DNA of 64,000 nucleotides, taken from the NCBI GenBank assembly GCA_020746835.1, contig JAGPNK010000004.1, positions 2,664,843 through 2,728,842 of the forward strand. Direction: 5' to 3'. The notes below the pieces were generated by a model. That model saw nothing but the letters and a program-made list of their open reading frames with translations. It had not been told where the DNA came from and searched no databases. Numbering within the stretch: position 1 is the stretch's first letter; each line of letters begins with the position of its first letter. Both the position numbers and the translations under genes were made by a program. Positions 42,429 through 54,739 of this stretch are shown here, in pieces. The stretch is from Stachybotrys elegans (lineage: Eukaryota; Ascomycota; Sordariomycetes; Hypocreales; Stachybotryaceae).

Positions 42429-43342
42429 TGCTCAAGTTGGAATCCCTGTGAAATGCCGACCAGATCACTCCGCAGAGATGAATATGACGCTGTAGCCTTG
42501 ATGAGAGTTTGGCAGCTGAGGCCAGTCAAAGGGGAAATTGCTTGTATTCATACTCCTAGGGGACAGAATTATTACGCCGCTCCTCCGTAGGTGCAAGGGC
42601 TGGGCCCATGCTCACGTGCCCAAAGCACAACGATGCCGTCATCACTGAAGTGGTTCCGTTAACCGAAGCCAGGGTACAAAGGCTTACATGACAGACGCGA
42701 GCGCCGATTGGCCTTTTGAAAGGAGCGGAGCCGCTGGACAATGCTGGACCATGTCGGAAATGACGTAGACGATGCATTCTGGTGTGCGAAACCTGATTAT
42801 CTGAAATAAGCTTAATAAGAAGGTGTCTTGGTAGATCAGGGGTAGACTCCTTGGCTAGAAAGAAAGTAAGTGGGTTGTTAGCTGTGTTCTGTGTTCTCTG
42901 TGCTGAGGGATTTCTTCAAGACAGGGCAACAAATAACCCAATTGCCCTATTTTGAACCAACGAAGCTGTTTCAAATAAATGACAAAGGGGAAGAAAGCAA
43001 GAAGGGAGTCCTACGCGGACGTACACAGGTTTTTCTTGCAAAATGGACCATCAAACCTCCCAGCATCATTGCTGATCAGTTCATTCCAGACCTCACCCGC
43101 GGCATCTGAGCTTTAGCAATGTGACAGAACCCATGATACGTGGCATTGTTTGCGGTTATGAGATGCTCTACAGTTACTGGTCTGGCATCAGCAACTCTGA
43201 CACTCTCAATGTGCATGGCGAGCTCTACCTCTCATCACGGTATTTTCAGACTTTATGAAGAATGCATGCCAATCTTAGTAGGTGTCGCCTTTCCCCAGTT
43301 GCTTTCCCCTTGGCTTCGGTGTTACACGTGTTCTACCCAAAG
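42429..43342. other. intergenic region
   Basis: About 0.9 kb between the AEC transporter start and the MFS stop. A plus-strand frame at 42891-43109 has no recognisable domain and I do not call it. Confidence 0.45.
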
Positions 43343-45021
43343 CTACTTGCGCTTCTGATCATCAACAATATGTTCAACATACTCCACATTCGTGTCCGTT
43401 ACGGCTTTTTCCGACTCGAGTTCTTCATGGCGCTTATCAAAGATATCACCAATCTCCTCAAGCGAGCGACCCTAGAGATTATTAGAAACAGCTCCTGGTG
43501 GTCTAACGAACGGGTTGGATAGCAAACCTTTGTTTCCGGGAACATGAAGTACACCACTGTCAGAACAAGTCCGAGCCATAAGCAGTAGAAAATGTAGTAC
43601 TTCCAAGCCAGGTTCTGGAGGCCGATGGGATTCACAAACTGGTTGAAGAAGCTAGCGCCCTTGACTGAGCCTATGAGTAAAGCCATGCCTTTGGCTCGGA
43701 TAGGGAAGGGGAGAATCTCGACGGGATAGGCAACGGTCAAGGGATTCCAACACACGTTGTAAGCCGTGATGAAGAAGAAGATGCAGACCAAGACTCCAGC
43801 ACTGGCTGCCTCAGCATGGGTTCGATGAAAGACACTTCCACTTGCTGTCCAGCACATCATGGCTAACAGCATGGCGGAAGTAGATGCGAGAAACAGGGGC
43901 CTTCTCCCAACCTTTTGCACCAAGTTGGCACCTGCCATTGCCACCAGCATGTTCCAGATCTGAATGATGCCGTTGATCAACGTAATCCTCTCCTGCGACG
44001 TAATTCCAATGTTGCGCAGGACCGGTGCCAAGTAATAGGAAACCAATCCCATACCTGACCACTGGGGGAACAAGGCACAACAGATAACTAGGAGGGTGCG
44101 GTGTCGGTTCGGGTTTGTCCGTACCAACTCCCCCCACGATCGGGAGCCCTCCAGTTCCATCCTCAGAGTTTCCCGAATTTCTTGGAACTCGGCTGCCACA
44201 AAATGATCGTCTTGGTTGTTGTTGGCATGATACTTGGTAAGGATAGCTTGCGCCTCGTCGCTTCTATTCTCGCCAATCAGCCAGCGGGGGCTCTCTGGAA
44301 GGAACCAGAGTGTGGCAATGTTGATGAGCGCAGGTGTTGCTTGAAAGATGGCCGGAAGACGCCACGACCAGTCGGAGGGGATTCGAGATGTTCCGTATGT
44401 GGTCCATGCAGCCAGAACAGAGCCGAGGTACCACAAGGTATTGTACATGGATGTAAGGGTCACTCGGGAGGCAGGGTGCGCAAGCTCTGTAACCATCATG
44501 GGTGCTGAGGCCGACGTGATAGTATTGCCGAAGCCAATGATGAAGCGAGACACAAGAAACATGGCGACTATACAGACCGCGTAAGTAATTAGATAGTAGC
44601 AACCATACCTAGAATCTCACTGTTCATGCTTGCAGTTTGAATCACAGCGCCGATGATTACGATAATGTCTCCAACTGCCATGGAGATGCGCCGGCCGTAT
44701 CGATCTGACAGGAAAGCAGCAGGCCAAGTCGCAAAGACGGCGCCGAGGGGCAGAATAGCGTTCATGGTCCCCAGAAGACTGCCTTGGGGGCTTCCAAAGA
44801 CTAACCAGATGGAAGTCAGCCATATACAGCACACGATGGACAAGGTGTTTAGTCTGCTTACATTGAACCCATCTATCGACTCCTTGAATCCCATTCATCA
44901 TAGAACTGTCATACCCCATGCCAGCACTTGCAATAAATGCCCCCGGCAGGAGGATGAGGTAAAGTTTGACAAGGCTCGAATTTCGGAACCATGGCTGCTC
45001 GTGATTGACGAAGGTAGTCAT
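43343..45021 (-). CDS. MFS sugar transporter (hexose/lactose permease-like)
   Basis: Sugar:H+ symporter-type protein of 506 residues in four exons. Introns are 44801-44861, 44568-44608 (41 nt) and 43472-43527. Family landmarks are GYDSSMMNGIQGVDRW in TM1, SDRYGRR (the RxGRR loop after TM2), RFIIGFGNTI, ELAHPASRVTLTSMYNTLWY, PESPRWLIGENR, QWSGMGLVSYY in TM7, VQKVGRRPLFL, NPLTVAYPVEILPFPIRAKG and FPETKGRSLEEIGDIFDKRH. The last motif requires the final splice; the unspliced frame ends in an unrelated tail. All conserved motifs are intact. It is the last intact gene before the AT-rich block. Confidence 0.95.
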
Positions 45022-45645
45022 CTTGAACTAGAGGACAAGGAAGGGGTCGTGTCACTGGCCGAGTGTCGCTTCAGGTCAGTAGTTGTGTGAGTTAATGAAG
45101 TCGTTGTATATCCTTGTCCTCGCAACCCCGGAAATCATCATTGCTGCAGCATGATAGTCCAGGTTTTCAACTCGTTACCCCACAGAGGACGGGTCTGGGA
45201 TGTTGGAGGACACCAAGCAAAAAAGTAACGTGACCAGCAGACCTGGAAGGGTCTAGTCACCAACCATTGAGGCTTCATCCGAAGTCTGGACCTAAGGCTA
45301 GTGGCCGATAGCGTAATGGAGAGCCAGTCGACCTGATGAATTCAAGCTGTAGCAATTTTGGGTCCTATAAGTGCCATTGTTATTCTTAAAGCCGGATCCA
45401 GCATTGACACAGGTCCTTGGGTAGTTGGGTATCAACGTCCTCTGCTCATCAATGAGTGGTTCTGTGGGCAGACGTTTGGCGTTGCGATGGTTGTGCCCCT
45501 CAGATCCTCACCTTACTCTCGGGGCTATTCCCAGCCAACTTCGGAAATAAGCAAATGAAATGTGATTTGGCATACACCCTGAGTGCTAAGATCGGGTGTA
45601 TGGCCGCGGACCATCCCGCCTTATTTTTATATGCCTCTCAAGCTA
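45022..45645. other. intergenic region up to the AT-rich boundary
   Basis: Normal base composition, no gene supported. It contains the promoter of the sugar transporter and ends at an abrupt change to A/T-dominated sequence. Confidence 0.5.
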
Positions 45646-46639
45646 TTTTTTAAGAGACTAGAAGTCAAATTAGGCAAAGGCTACCTATACTACCAGTGGT
45701 ATAAATAGCTAAAATCCTATACTACTAGTAGTATAGATAGCCAAAATTATATAAGTATTATATATACTAATAAGGGTTATATAACCTTTATTATATACCT
45801 TATTTAAAAAAAACATATATAGGTTTAAATTTAAAAGCTTAAAAATAATAAAGCTATTTTAATTTAAAAAGAGTTTAGTAATCTTTTTATATATAGAATA
45901 GCTATATTTATAGCTATTATAGTCTATAAATAGCTTTATATTAATATTACTATTAAAATTATAATATTTTTAAAATATATTAAAAATAACCCCTCTAAGT
46001 ATAAAGTAAAACTACTTAAAGGGAAAGGGATATTAATAAGGTTTTCTCTTTAGTTATACTAAAATTAAATAGATTATATAAATACCTAATTGTCTATTAT
46101 ATAATATACTTAATTATCTATATTTTAAGGACTGCATTAAGGCTTTAACTATATACTATAGAGGCTATAATTATGAATATAGTTATAAATAGACTAATAG
46201 TAATATAGTTAACAAGTAGAGTCTTTTGTCTAGAGGTTAAGGATATATTAAATATTATCTAGGCCTTATATAGTTTAAAACAATTAAAGAAGGCCCTCTA
46301 TCTCCCTTTACTAAAGCAATATAATAGATAGACTCTAAGATATAGATTAAGCTATTACATTCTTATAGCCTTTATATACTTAGCTAGCCTATTAGCCTTT
46401 TTCTTTTCTCTCTAGTTCTAAAGGGGGCCTAGGTCTAGGCTTTTAGGCTATTATTTAAAGGGCTTAAAAGCCTTAGTTTATTAATATAGACTATTAGTAA
46501 TACTATTCTTTAAAGACCTTTTAAAATAAATAGACTTACTTAAATAGCTTAATTATTTATAGCCTTAGATTATTCTTAGAGGCTTAAAATATCTCTAGTA
46601 TTTTAGCTTTTAGTTAAATCTATAGTATATATAGTATTA

Positions 46640-46830
46640 ATCCCTCCTGAGCATGAGGTTTAAAAGGCTTACACTGTTTTTTTCACTGTCTTTTCCGGCT
46701 TACCCTGGACCCATTCCCACACGCCGTTGCTGACTAAGCAGGTTCCCCGCATCACGTGCTTCTTCACAGCCTTCTGCACACGACTATGGCTTCCGACACA
46801 TTGCTTGACAGCTCTCTATAATATTATGTC
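46640..46830. other. GC-richer island inside the AT-rich block
   Basis: About 190 bp of near-normal composition stand out against the surrounding A/T. On the minus strand it is open for about 50 codons (includes KQCVGSHSRVQKAVKKHVM and LVSNGVWEWVQGKPEKTVKK) and then stops. Possibly an un-mutated fragment of a single-copy gene or a young insertion. Not recognised. Confidence 0.5.
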
Positions 46831-47565
46831 ACAGGGGCATTGGGCATACAATTTAGTAAGGCAGTAAAAGTGATTAATTTAATAACTAAAGTAAAAAACC
46901 AACTGAAAACCTATACTGAAAAACCAAGCCAAGGCCCTATAGCTACCACTCTCTTATGCTTTTGATTTACTAGCTAAAGGGGCTATTTTTAAAGAGCTAG
47001 CTTCTCTTAGCCTTTTTACTCTTTTACTTCTTATATTCTAGTTCTAAATTAGCTAGAGAAGGGGAGTAGTAGAAGTTATTCTATTTCTAAACTATTAGTA
47101 ATATTATTATTAGATTTTTTAGAGTAACTTACCTTATAAATAACTTCTTTACCAGTATTATTATAGATAGTAGCTAGGGCTATTACTACTATATTTATAG
47201 CTATATTATTATAAGTATAAGTATTATTTATTTATATTTTAACTATAAGATATAAGTAGGTAGTGAGATATAAATAATAAATTTATCTCTTTTAAGCTAA
47301 GGGCTTAAGGGCTTTATATAGCTATAGGCATTAAGCTTTTCTCTATTAGCAGTCTAGAGTAATAGTAATCTTATATAGTTACAGTTATAGACTTTTCTAG
47401 TGCCATTAGTTAAAGCTTTCTATTAGCATTATAACCTTATAGTTATAGCTAGTGGCGCTCTTTATTTAGGTATAGGTTATAATAAGGCTTCTATAGCATT
47501 AGCAACCTTATTTAATAAGTTAACTAAAGCTTCCCAGCTAGGCACTATTAGTCAGAGCCTTCTAT

Positions 47566-47592
47566 CTAGTCTAACCCTACCCTAACCCTCTA
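47566..47592. repeat. short telomere-like motif
   Basis: The text ctaaccctaccctaaccctc contains two complete CTAACCCT units with one degenerate spacer. It resembles the CCCTAA telomere repeat, but is far too short to be a telomere. It may be chance in this AT-rich stretch or an old interstitial trace. Confidence 0.3.
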
Positions 47593-48837
47593 TATATATA
47601 TATCTTAATATCCCGTTGTATTATATACCTATATATATATGGCTTATAATGTTATAGCCATCTATAGCTTAGTCATTTAGCTAGTTAGCTACCCTATATA
47701 GGTAGCCTAATAATAGCCTTATTATTATTTCTCTTTACTATTTATAACTATATTAATTACTAAAGTACTAAATACTATCTCTACTATTTATTTACTCTTT
47801 ACTACTTATACTCTATACTATATACTTTTTTCCTTATTATATAGTATTAATAAATATTAAATCTAATAGTATATATATAAAAGAAAGAGAAAGAGAGAAA
47901 TAATAAAAAAGGTAAAGGCCTTTTTATATATATTTCTTAAACTCTATTTTAGGGCTAGGCTTTATATACTAGATTATATATTCCTAGTCTAATATAGCTA
48001 TAGTACTATTTATAGCTATAGCTATTATATAGTAAGTTAGTTTTTTTATTATTTATATAGTTTAAGAACTTCTACTAGAATTATAATAGTATTTTAATTT
48101 TAGTATATTACTCTTAGTATTTTATTAAACTATTTTTATTATATATAGCTAATAATTAATTCTAAATAATAATACCTTTGCCTTATTAAAATATAGACTA
48201 ATAAATAGTATATATATATATTAAGTTTACTAATTATAAGTCTCTTTAACTATATATACTTTTATTACTATTATTACTACTATAGTCCCTTTATTATTCT
48301 CTAGCTCTAGCTAATAAAAGATATTATTTAATAATCTCTTTATTATTTAATACTATTCTTTAATTCTATAGATAGTAAGGCTACTATTATTTATATATAC
48401 TATTATTCTTTTTTCTATACTAAATATATTTACTATATTAAAAAATAAACCCTTTTTTTATCTTTTTTTTAATTTAAACTATTATTATAAACTAGAATAT
48501 AATATTTATTAAAGACTATTTAAATATCTATTTAACTAAAATAGTTTAGTTAGTATTAAAAGACTTTATATAGTTTTCTAAAGTATATAGAAGATTTATA
48601 ATTATTTTTTTATTAATAAGTTAATTAATATAAAAAATCTTTTTTATATTAATTAAAGAAAATAACTATAAAGTATTAATATAATATATAAAAATATAAC
48701 TTTATAAAGGTATTCTTTTATAAACTAAATTTAATTTATAAATATCTTTAATTATTATATTTACTAACTATACTATTCTATATATTTCTACTATAGTTAT
48801 TATAAAGTAAAGTAATTATTATATATAAAAATATTTT

Positions 48838-49343
48838 AACTATAGTAAAAGCTATAGTAAGGGCTCTAAGAGCTTTATAAACTATAAGAGTACTATATAA
48901 TAGCTATAGTAAGGGCTATAGTAAGGGCTCTAAGGCTATATAAACTATAAGGAAACTATATAATAGTATAGTAAGGGCTATAAGGGCTATAAGAGCTATA
49001 AGAGTACTATATAATAGTATAGTAAGAGCTATAGTATATTATAAGGGCTCTAAGGCCTATAAGAGAACTATATAATAGTATAGTAAGGGCTATAGTATAT
49101 TATAAGGGCTTTAAGACTTATAAGGGAACTATATAATAGTATAGTAAGGGCTATAAGGGCTATAAGGGCATTAATAATAGTATAATAAGGGCTATAAGAG
49201 CTATAAAAGCTATAAAAACACTATATAATAGTATAATAAGGGCTATAGTATATTATAAAGGCTTTAAGGCTTATAAGGGAACTATATAATAGTATAGTAA
49301 GGGCTATAAGAACTATAAGGGCTATAAGAGTACTATATAAAAT
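48838..49343. repeat. AT-rich minisatellite built on gggctataa
   Basis: About seven or eight imperfect units of roughly 60-75 bp. Each contains actatataatagtatagtaa followed by one or more gggctataag/gggctctaag submotifs. It is a higher-order array made from a 9-bp element. The units differ mostly at A/G and C/T positions. Confidence 0.8.
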
Positions 49344-50399
49344 AAATTAATAGTATTAATATTATTAAAATAGTACTAAACATTATAAAAAGTAAAGTAT
49401 TATATATAAAAAGCTAGGAATTAAACTAGTAAATTATAAAAAGAATAGTAATAAATATAACTCTTTATACTATTATATAATAATCTAGTCTATTTTAGTC
49501 TAGGGTAGGTAAGGGTAGATTAGTAACTAAGGTTCTAAGGGGCTAAGTTAGATTTATATTATAGTATTAGTTATAGTATTATATTTAGTAATATATTATT
49601 TACTAAAGATAAAAGTATAACTAAGTTATATTAATAGTTAGTAAGTATTTTAAAGGAACTTATAGTATTTACCCTTTTATATATCTATATAGTTTAGTAT
49701 ATTAACTATAGTTAACTATAGTTAATTACATTTTATTAACCTATATAAGGTTATTCTATATTAACTATAGTTAATTATATTCTATTAATATATATATATT
49801 ATATAATCTATAGTTCTATAACTCTTTCTATTAGTTATATTATAATATAATACCTTTTTTAAATAGTTTAATCTTTAAAACTATTTTTTATAACTACTTT
49901 AGTTTAGTAAATAATCTTTTTTCTTTATTATTATATCTTTATATATTACTAAGTATATATCTAGGCCTAAAGTTACTACTAAGTATTATTATATTATTAC
50001 TACTTATATAAATAAATTTAGTTTTAAAATACCTTACTATATACTTTACTTTTATTTAAATTATTTTTATATTATTATTAAAAGTAAGTACTAGTATAAT
50101 TATTATATTAAATTAAAATAAATAGATTATAACTTTAATAATATTTCTATATAGACTTATAAATTATCCTTTCTTTATATATTATTCTAGCTTTTAATTA
50201 ATTATAAATTACTTATATTTTTTATAAAAAGAATTATTTAAATAAATAGAAAGAATAAATAGAGATAGATCTTTTAAAGGCTCTAGCTTATTTATAGTAT
50301 CTTTATTAGTAGAAGAAAGCACTTTATACTAAAGTAGTAAAAATACTTTACTATAGTATAGAAGATTTAAATAAACTAAAGGTAGTAAAGGCTATAGAG

Positions 50400-52842
50400 A
50401 TCTAAAAGTATAAAGCCCTTTTATTTAAAATTTAGTTATTAAAGAACTATATTTCTATTAACTAGAGTTTATTATTTAATCTCTCTAGTTCTAATTTTAA
50501 TATTATACTTTTAAATACTTCTATATTTTCTTCTAGATATTTATAAAGTATTATAGTAATTTCTATATATTATTTAAGTTAGAATAGTTTTTCTATTTAA
50601 TATAGTATTCTACTTATCCTTCTTTTATTTATAAGTCTAGGATTTTTTTAACTTTCTATTCTTCTTAAAGTATAATAATTAGGTTTAATTATCTTTCTAT
50701 ATATATTATATTTATTATAGTCTTAAGTAGAGATATATAGAAAACTAAATATATTATAATTTATTTAGTATATTAAGTTAATAATTATCTTTACTAATTT
50801 TTTCTATAATTCTATAGAGTTCTAGATATTAAACATTAAGTTTTTATTTAGTTATATTATTATAATGTTTTTTATTATAAAGTAGACTATATCTCTCTTT
50901 AAAAAAGTTAGTTCTTTTAATCTTTTTTTATTATAGTATTTAGCTATTTATTATTATATAAAAAAAAGTTATTTTTATAGTTTATTATAAAGGTTTTATA
51001 AATCTTTTGCCTTAATAATTACTTTAGGTATATTTAGTCTTTCTTTAGTTTTATAAAATAATTCTAGTATAAACCTAAAGTTAGCTATAGCTAGTATAAT
51101 TTTTATACTTTTACTAATTACTATATTATAGATATATTATACTATAGATAGTTTCTCTAGCTAGTTATTTTATTTATAGATAATATAGTATTATAAATAT
51201 ACTTTTAATATTTAGTTTATTTATTTAGTTTATTTATTTACTAAGAGTTTTTAAACTATTATAAGTTTATAGTTTAAGTCTATTCTAGCTATAAGGCTTT
51301 ATTAAAATTTAAATATAAATAGTAGTTCTCTATTTAAAATAATATTATTTAGTAATTTATATATACTAATAATTATTTATAGAAAGATATAAAAAAACTA
51401 TTCTATATTTATTACTTTTTAATATAGTATAAAGTAAAAAAACTTTATAAGTTTATTTATAATAATAAAAATATTATTATATACTATTTTAGTAACTAAA
51501 TTATATAATAGAAATAGTTTTATAATAAAGTTTATTAATACTAATTTCTATAGTTATATAGAGACTAATAGAGGTTATAATAATTTATATAATTTATAAT
51601 ATTATGCTTTATTAATTATATATTTATAGTATTTCTTTATAATTTCTTTAACTTATTTTTTTATTTTAAGAAAGATATATTTTTCTTTAAGTTACTCTAT
51701 TATTTTATTTATTCTAAAGTATTTATAGAATAATAATTTATATACTTCTTTAATAAGTCTTAACTATTTAGCTTTATCTTTAATAATAGTAAGTTTAATT
51801 TATTATATTAGTATAATTCTTATTTATTTATTTTTATTATTAAGCTATTATTTTACTTTTATAGTTTCTAGTATATAGTAGTTATACTATAAGGTAAGGC
51901 TTTTAAAGTAAGTATTAGTATTATTACTTATTTTATAAATCTTTTTAAATTCTTATTTTAGTTTCTTATAGTATTTCTAGTAGTATTATTCTATAATATA
52001 GTACTTTAATTAATAGAATAGTATTATTTTTTTATTAGAGTATTATTTTATTTCTTACTTTAGAATATACTATATATAGAATAATAGAAACCAGTTTAAC
52101 TCTAATTATTATAGTTTTTATAAATACTCTTAAGGTAGTATTAATAGTTATATTATACTACTAATCTATTTATAATATCCTTTTATTATCTTTTTTAATA
52201 ATTATTTCTTAATTAGGGTTTATTTTATATTAAAGTCTAGCCTTTAGCTAATAGTATTTACTTTACTATTCTTTATTTCTTTTTAGTAAATAATAATATA
52301 GTTAAATTCTAATATATATTCTATATATCTTAGTTATTATTTATTAAGTTATTAAGTTATTATAAAGTATATAATGTTTTTATAGTCTATATAGATTTTA
52401 ACTTAGTATTTACTTCTAAGTATATAGTATTTAAATTCTTTTATAATATTAATAATTACTAAGAATTCCTTATTATAAATTAAATAGTTAAGTTCTAGTC
52501 TATAAAGCTTATAAAAGTAAAATACAATTAGATATAGTTTGCTATTTTTATTATATTATTTAATTTATACTCTAAAGATAAAGTTAAAGATATTAGTTTC
52601 TAACTTTACTTTTTTATTAGAATTAAATATTTTAAATATTAGTTTACTAAGAATAAGTTTCTTAATATATTTAAATACTTTCTACTATAATTTATTTTAG
52701 TATTAGGAAAAATTATTATTAGTAACTTTCTTTTTTATTAGGTTTATAAAAGGTATAGTAATTTTACTAAAGTCCTTAAAAAACTTCTAGTAATAGTTAA
52801 TAAATTCTAAGAAGGCTTATATTTCTTTAATATTAGTAAGTT
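50400..52842 (-). mobile_element. Ty3/gypsy retrotransposon remnant, copy 1 (heavily mutated)
   Basis: The order of recognisable segments parallels copy 2 (for example around 50.64, 50.93 and 52.25 kb against 54.88, 55.19 and 56.50 kb), but with more A/T substitution. It covers the integrase/RNase H side only and is cut off at the LTR-like repeat at 52.84 kb. No open frame remains. Confidence 0.6.
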
Positions 52843-53675
52843 ATAATAGTTAGGTTTCTAACTATAACTAAGTTTAATTATATTAGGGTTAGTTATTAAT
52901 AAAGTAGTTAGAGTATATATACTATTAAATATATATTATATTTAGTAATAGTTAAATACTTAAAGTATATAATAGTTAAGGTAACTAAGTTATATTAATA
53001 GTTAGTAGACTTTTAGCTAGATATACTCTATAAAACCTTTCTATTTATATACTATATAGACTATTTGTCTATTTAAAGTAAACTATTATAGTTTTAAGAA
53101 AGACTAGTATAGTTTAATAAAACTAATCTCTTAGTCTTATAAATCCTTTAGTTTTAGTAAGTTATATAATAGAGTTATATAATCTTTAAGACTATTATAT
53201 TATAATATAGTGCCTCTTTATAATAGTCTTTTATTCTAAGACTATATAAAAGGCTATTATTTCTTTATTTTATTTAGTTAGTCTATTCTTTTCTTTTTCT
53301 TTTTTAGTATATACTAACTATATCTATTTATTATATTTCTTAATATAAATATTCTAAATATAATAATTTTCTATCTTTTATTTTTATAATTAGTACCTTT
53401 ATAATTATACTATACTCTTTCTATTATTATACTAAAGTATAATATATTATTTTCTTTTATTTCTATTACTATAGTTATTATATTAAAAACAAAATAATCT
53501 ATTTTAGTCTATTTATATTAAGTATTTATTTATTTCCTTTATATTTATTCTCTTTTATATAGTCTTTACTTATTTATATAATTATAAAACTTTTTAATAA
53601 AGATATAAAACTAAAGGCTTTTAAGAATAAGGCTATAGTTACCTTAAAAATTTTTTTATATTATTTAAGAGACTT
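52843..53675. repeat. LTR-like direct repeat, copy A
   Basis: Starts near ataatagttaggtttctaac and runs about 830 bp to the start of copy B. Shared landmarks are a tattagggttagttatta block, an actaagttatattaatag block and the later tatattaaaaacaa block. It is more A/T-mutated than copy B. Confidence 0.6.
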
Positions 53676-53676
53676 T

Positions 53677-54535
53677 TATATAACGGTTGGGTTCCTAACT
53701 ATGACTAAGTCCGATTGTATTAGGGTTAGTTATTAGTAGAGCAGTTAGGGCATATATACTATTAAGTGTATATTATATCTAGTAATAGTTAAATACTTAA
53801 TATATACAGTAGTTAAGATAACTAAGTTATATTAATAGCTAGTAGGCTTCTAGCTAGATATACTCTATAGAATCCTTCTATCTATATACTAGGAGGACTA
53901 ATTGTCTTTCTAGGGTAGACTGACTTGCTCCCATAAGGGACTAAGTCATTTCTATAAGGGACTAGTCTGGTCTATTAGGACTAGTGGTTTAGTCCTATGG
54001 GTCCTTTCAGTCCCTGCAGGTTACATAATGAGTTATATAACCCTTATGGTTATTACATTGTAATATAATGCCCCTCCTTGGTAGTTCTTTGTTCTAAGAC
54101 TATATAAGAGGCCTGCCCTTCCTTGTTTAGTCTGGTTAGTCTACTCCTTTCTTCTTCCTTTCCTCAATATATACTAACTATGCCTATTTATTATATCTCC
54201 TAGCGCAAACGTTCTAAATGTGACAATCTTTTGTCCCTTGTCCTTGTAACTAGTACTCTTGTAATTATGCTATGCTTGTCTTGCTATTACGCTAAGGCAT
54301 GATATATTATTTCTTCCTACTTTTGTTATTATAGTTGTTATATTAAAAACAAGATGACTTATTCCAGTCCTTCTATATTAGGTGTCTGTCTGTTCTCCTG
54401 GGGCATCTATTTTGATATTTCTTTTTGCTTATTCCTTATAGTTATAAGTCTTTCTACTAAGGATATAAAACTGAAAGCTTTTGAAGATAAGGCTGTGGCT
54501 GCTTTAGAAAAAGTGTCTTGTGCTGTCTAAGAGGC
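53677..54535. repeat. LTR-like direct repeat, copy B (less mutated)
   Basis: Tandem neighbour of copy A. It starts near ggttgggttcctaactatg and retains much more G/C (for example gggactaagtcatttctata). A TATA-like ctatataagag is at about 54098-54108. It flanks the left end of gypsy copy 2. Confidence 0.6.
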
Positions 54536-54739
54536 CTCCACTTGTTTACTATGCCTTTATTAAACCTATTTAGCACTGAAATCCTATTGTAAGAATGCTA
54601 TCTATTGTGGATTACTTAGTTTGGAGGAGGAGAATGGAGTGTCTGAGGAACAGAACGTTATTGTGACCTAACAGGCTGTAGGCGACCTACAGTCCCTTAG
54701 CGCTTTTAGTATTCTTGATTAAGATACTATTGGGATTGA

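Noticed and set aside
42891..43109. 72-codon plus-strand frame
   Set aside because: No recognisable motif, no supporting splice partner, and it lies in an intergenic gap with several similar short frames.
47566..47592. Possible telomere end
   Set aside because: Only about two units, embedded in repeat sequence that continues for 16 kb; cannot be a chromosome end.
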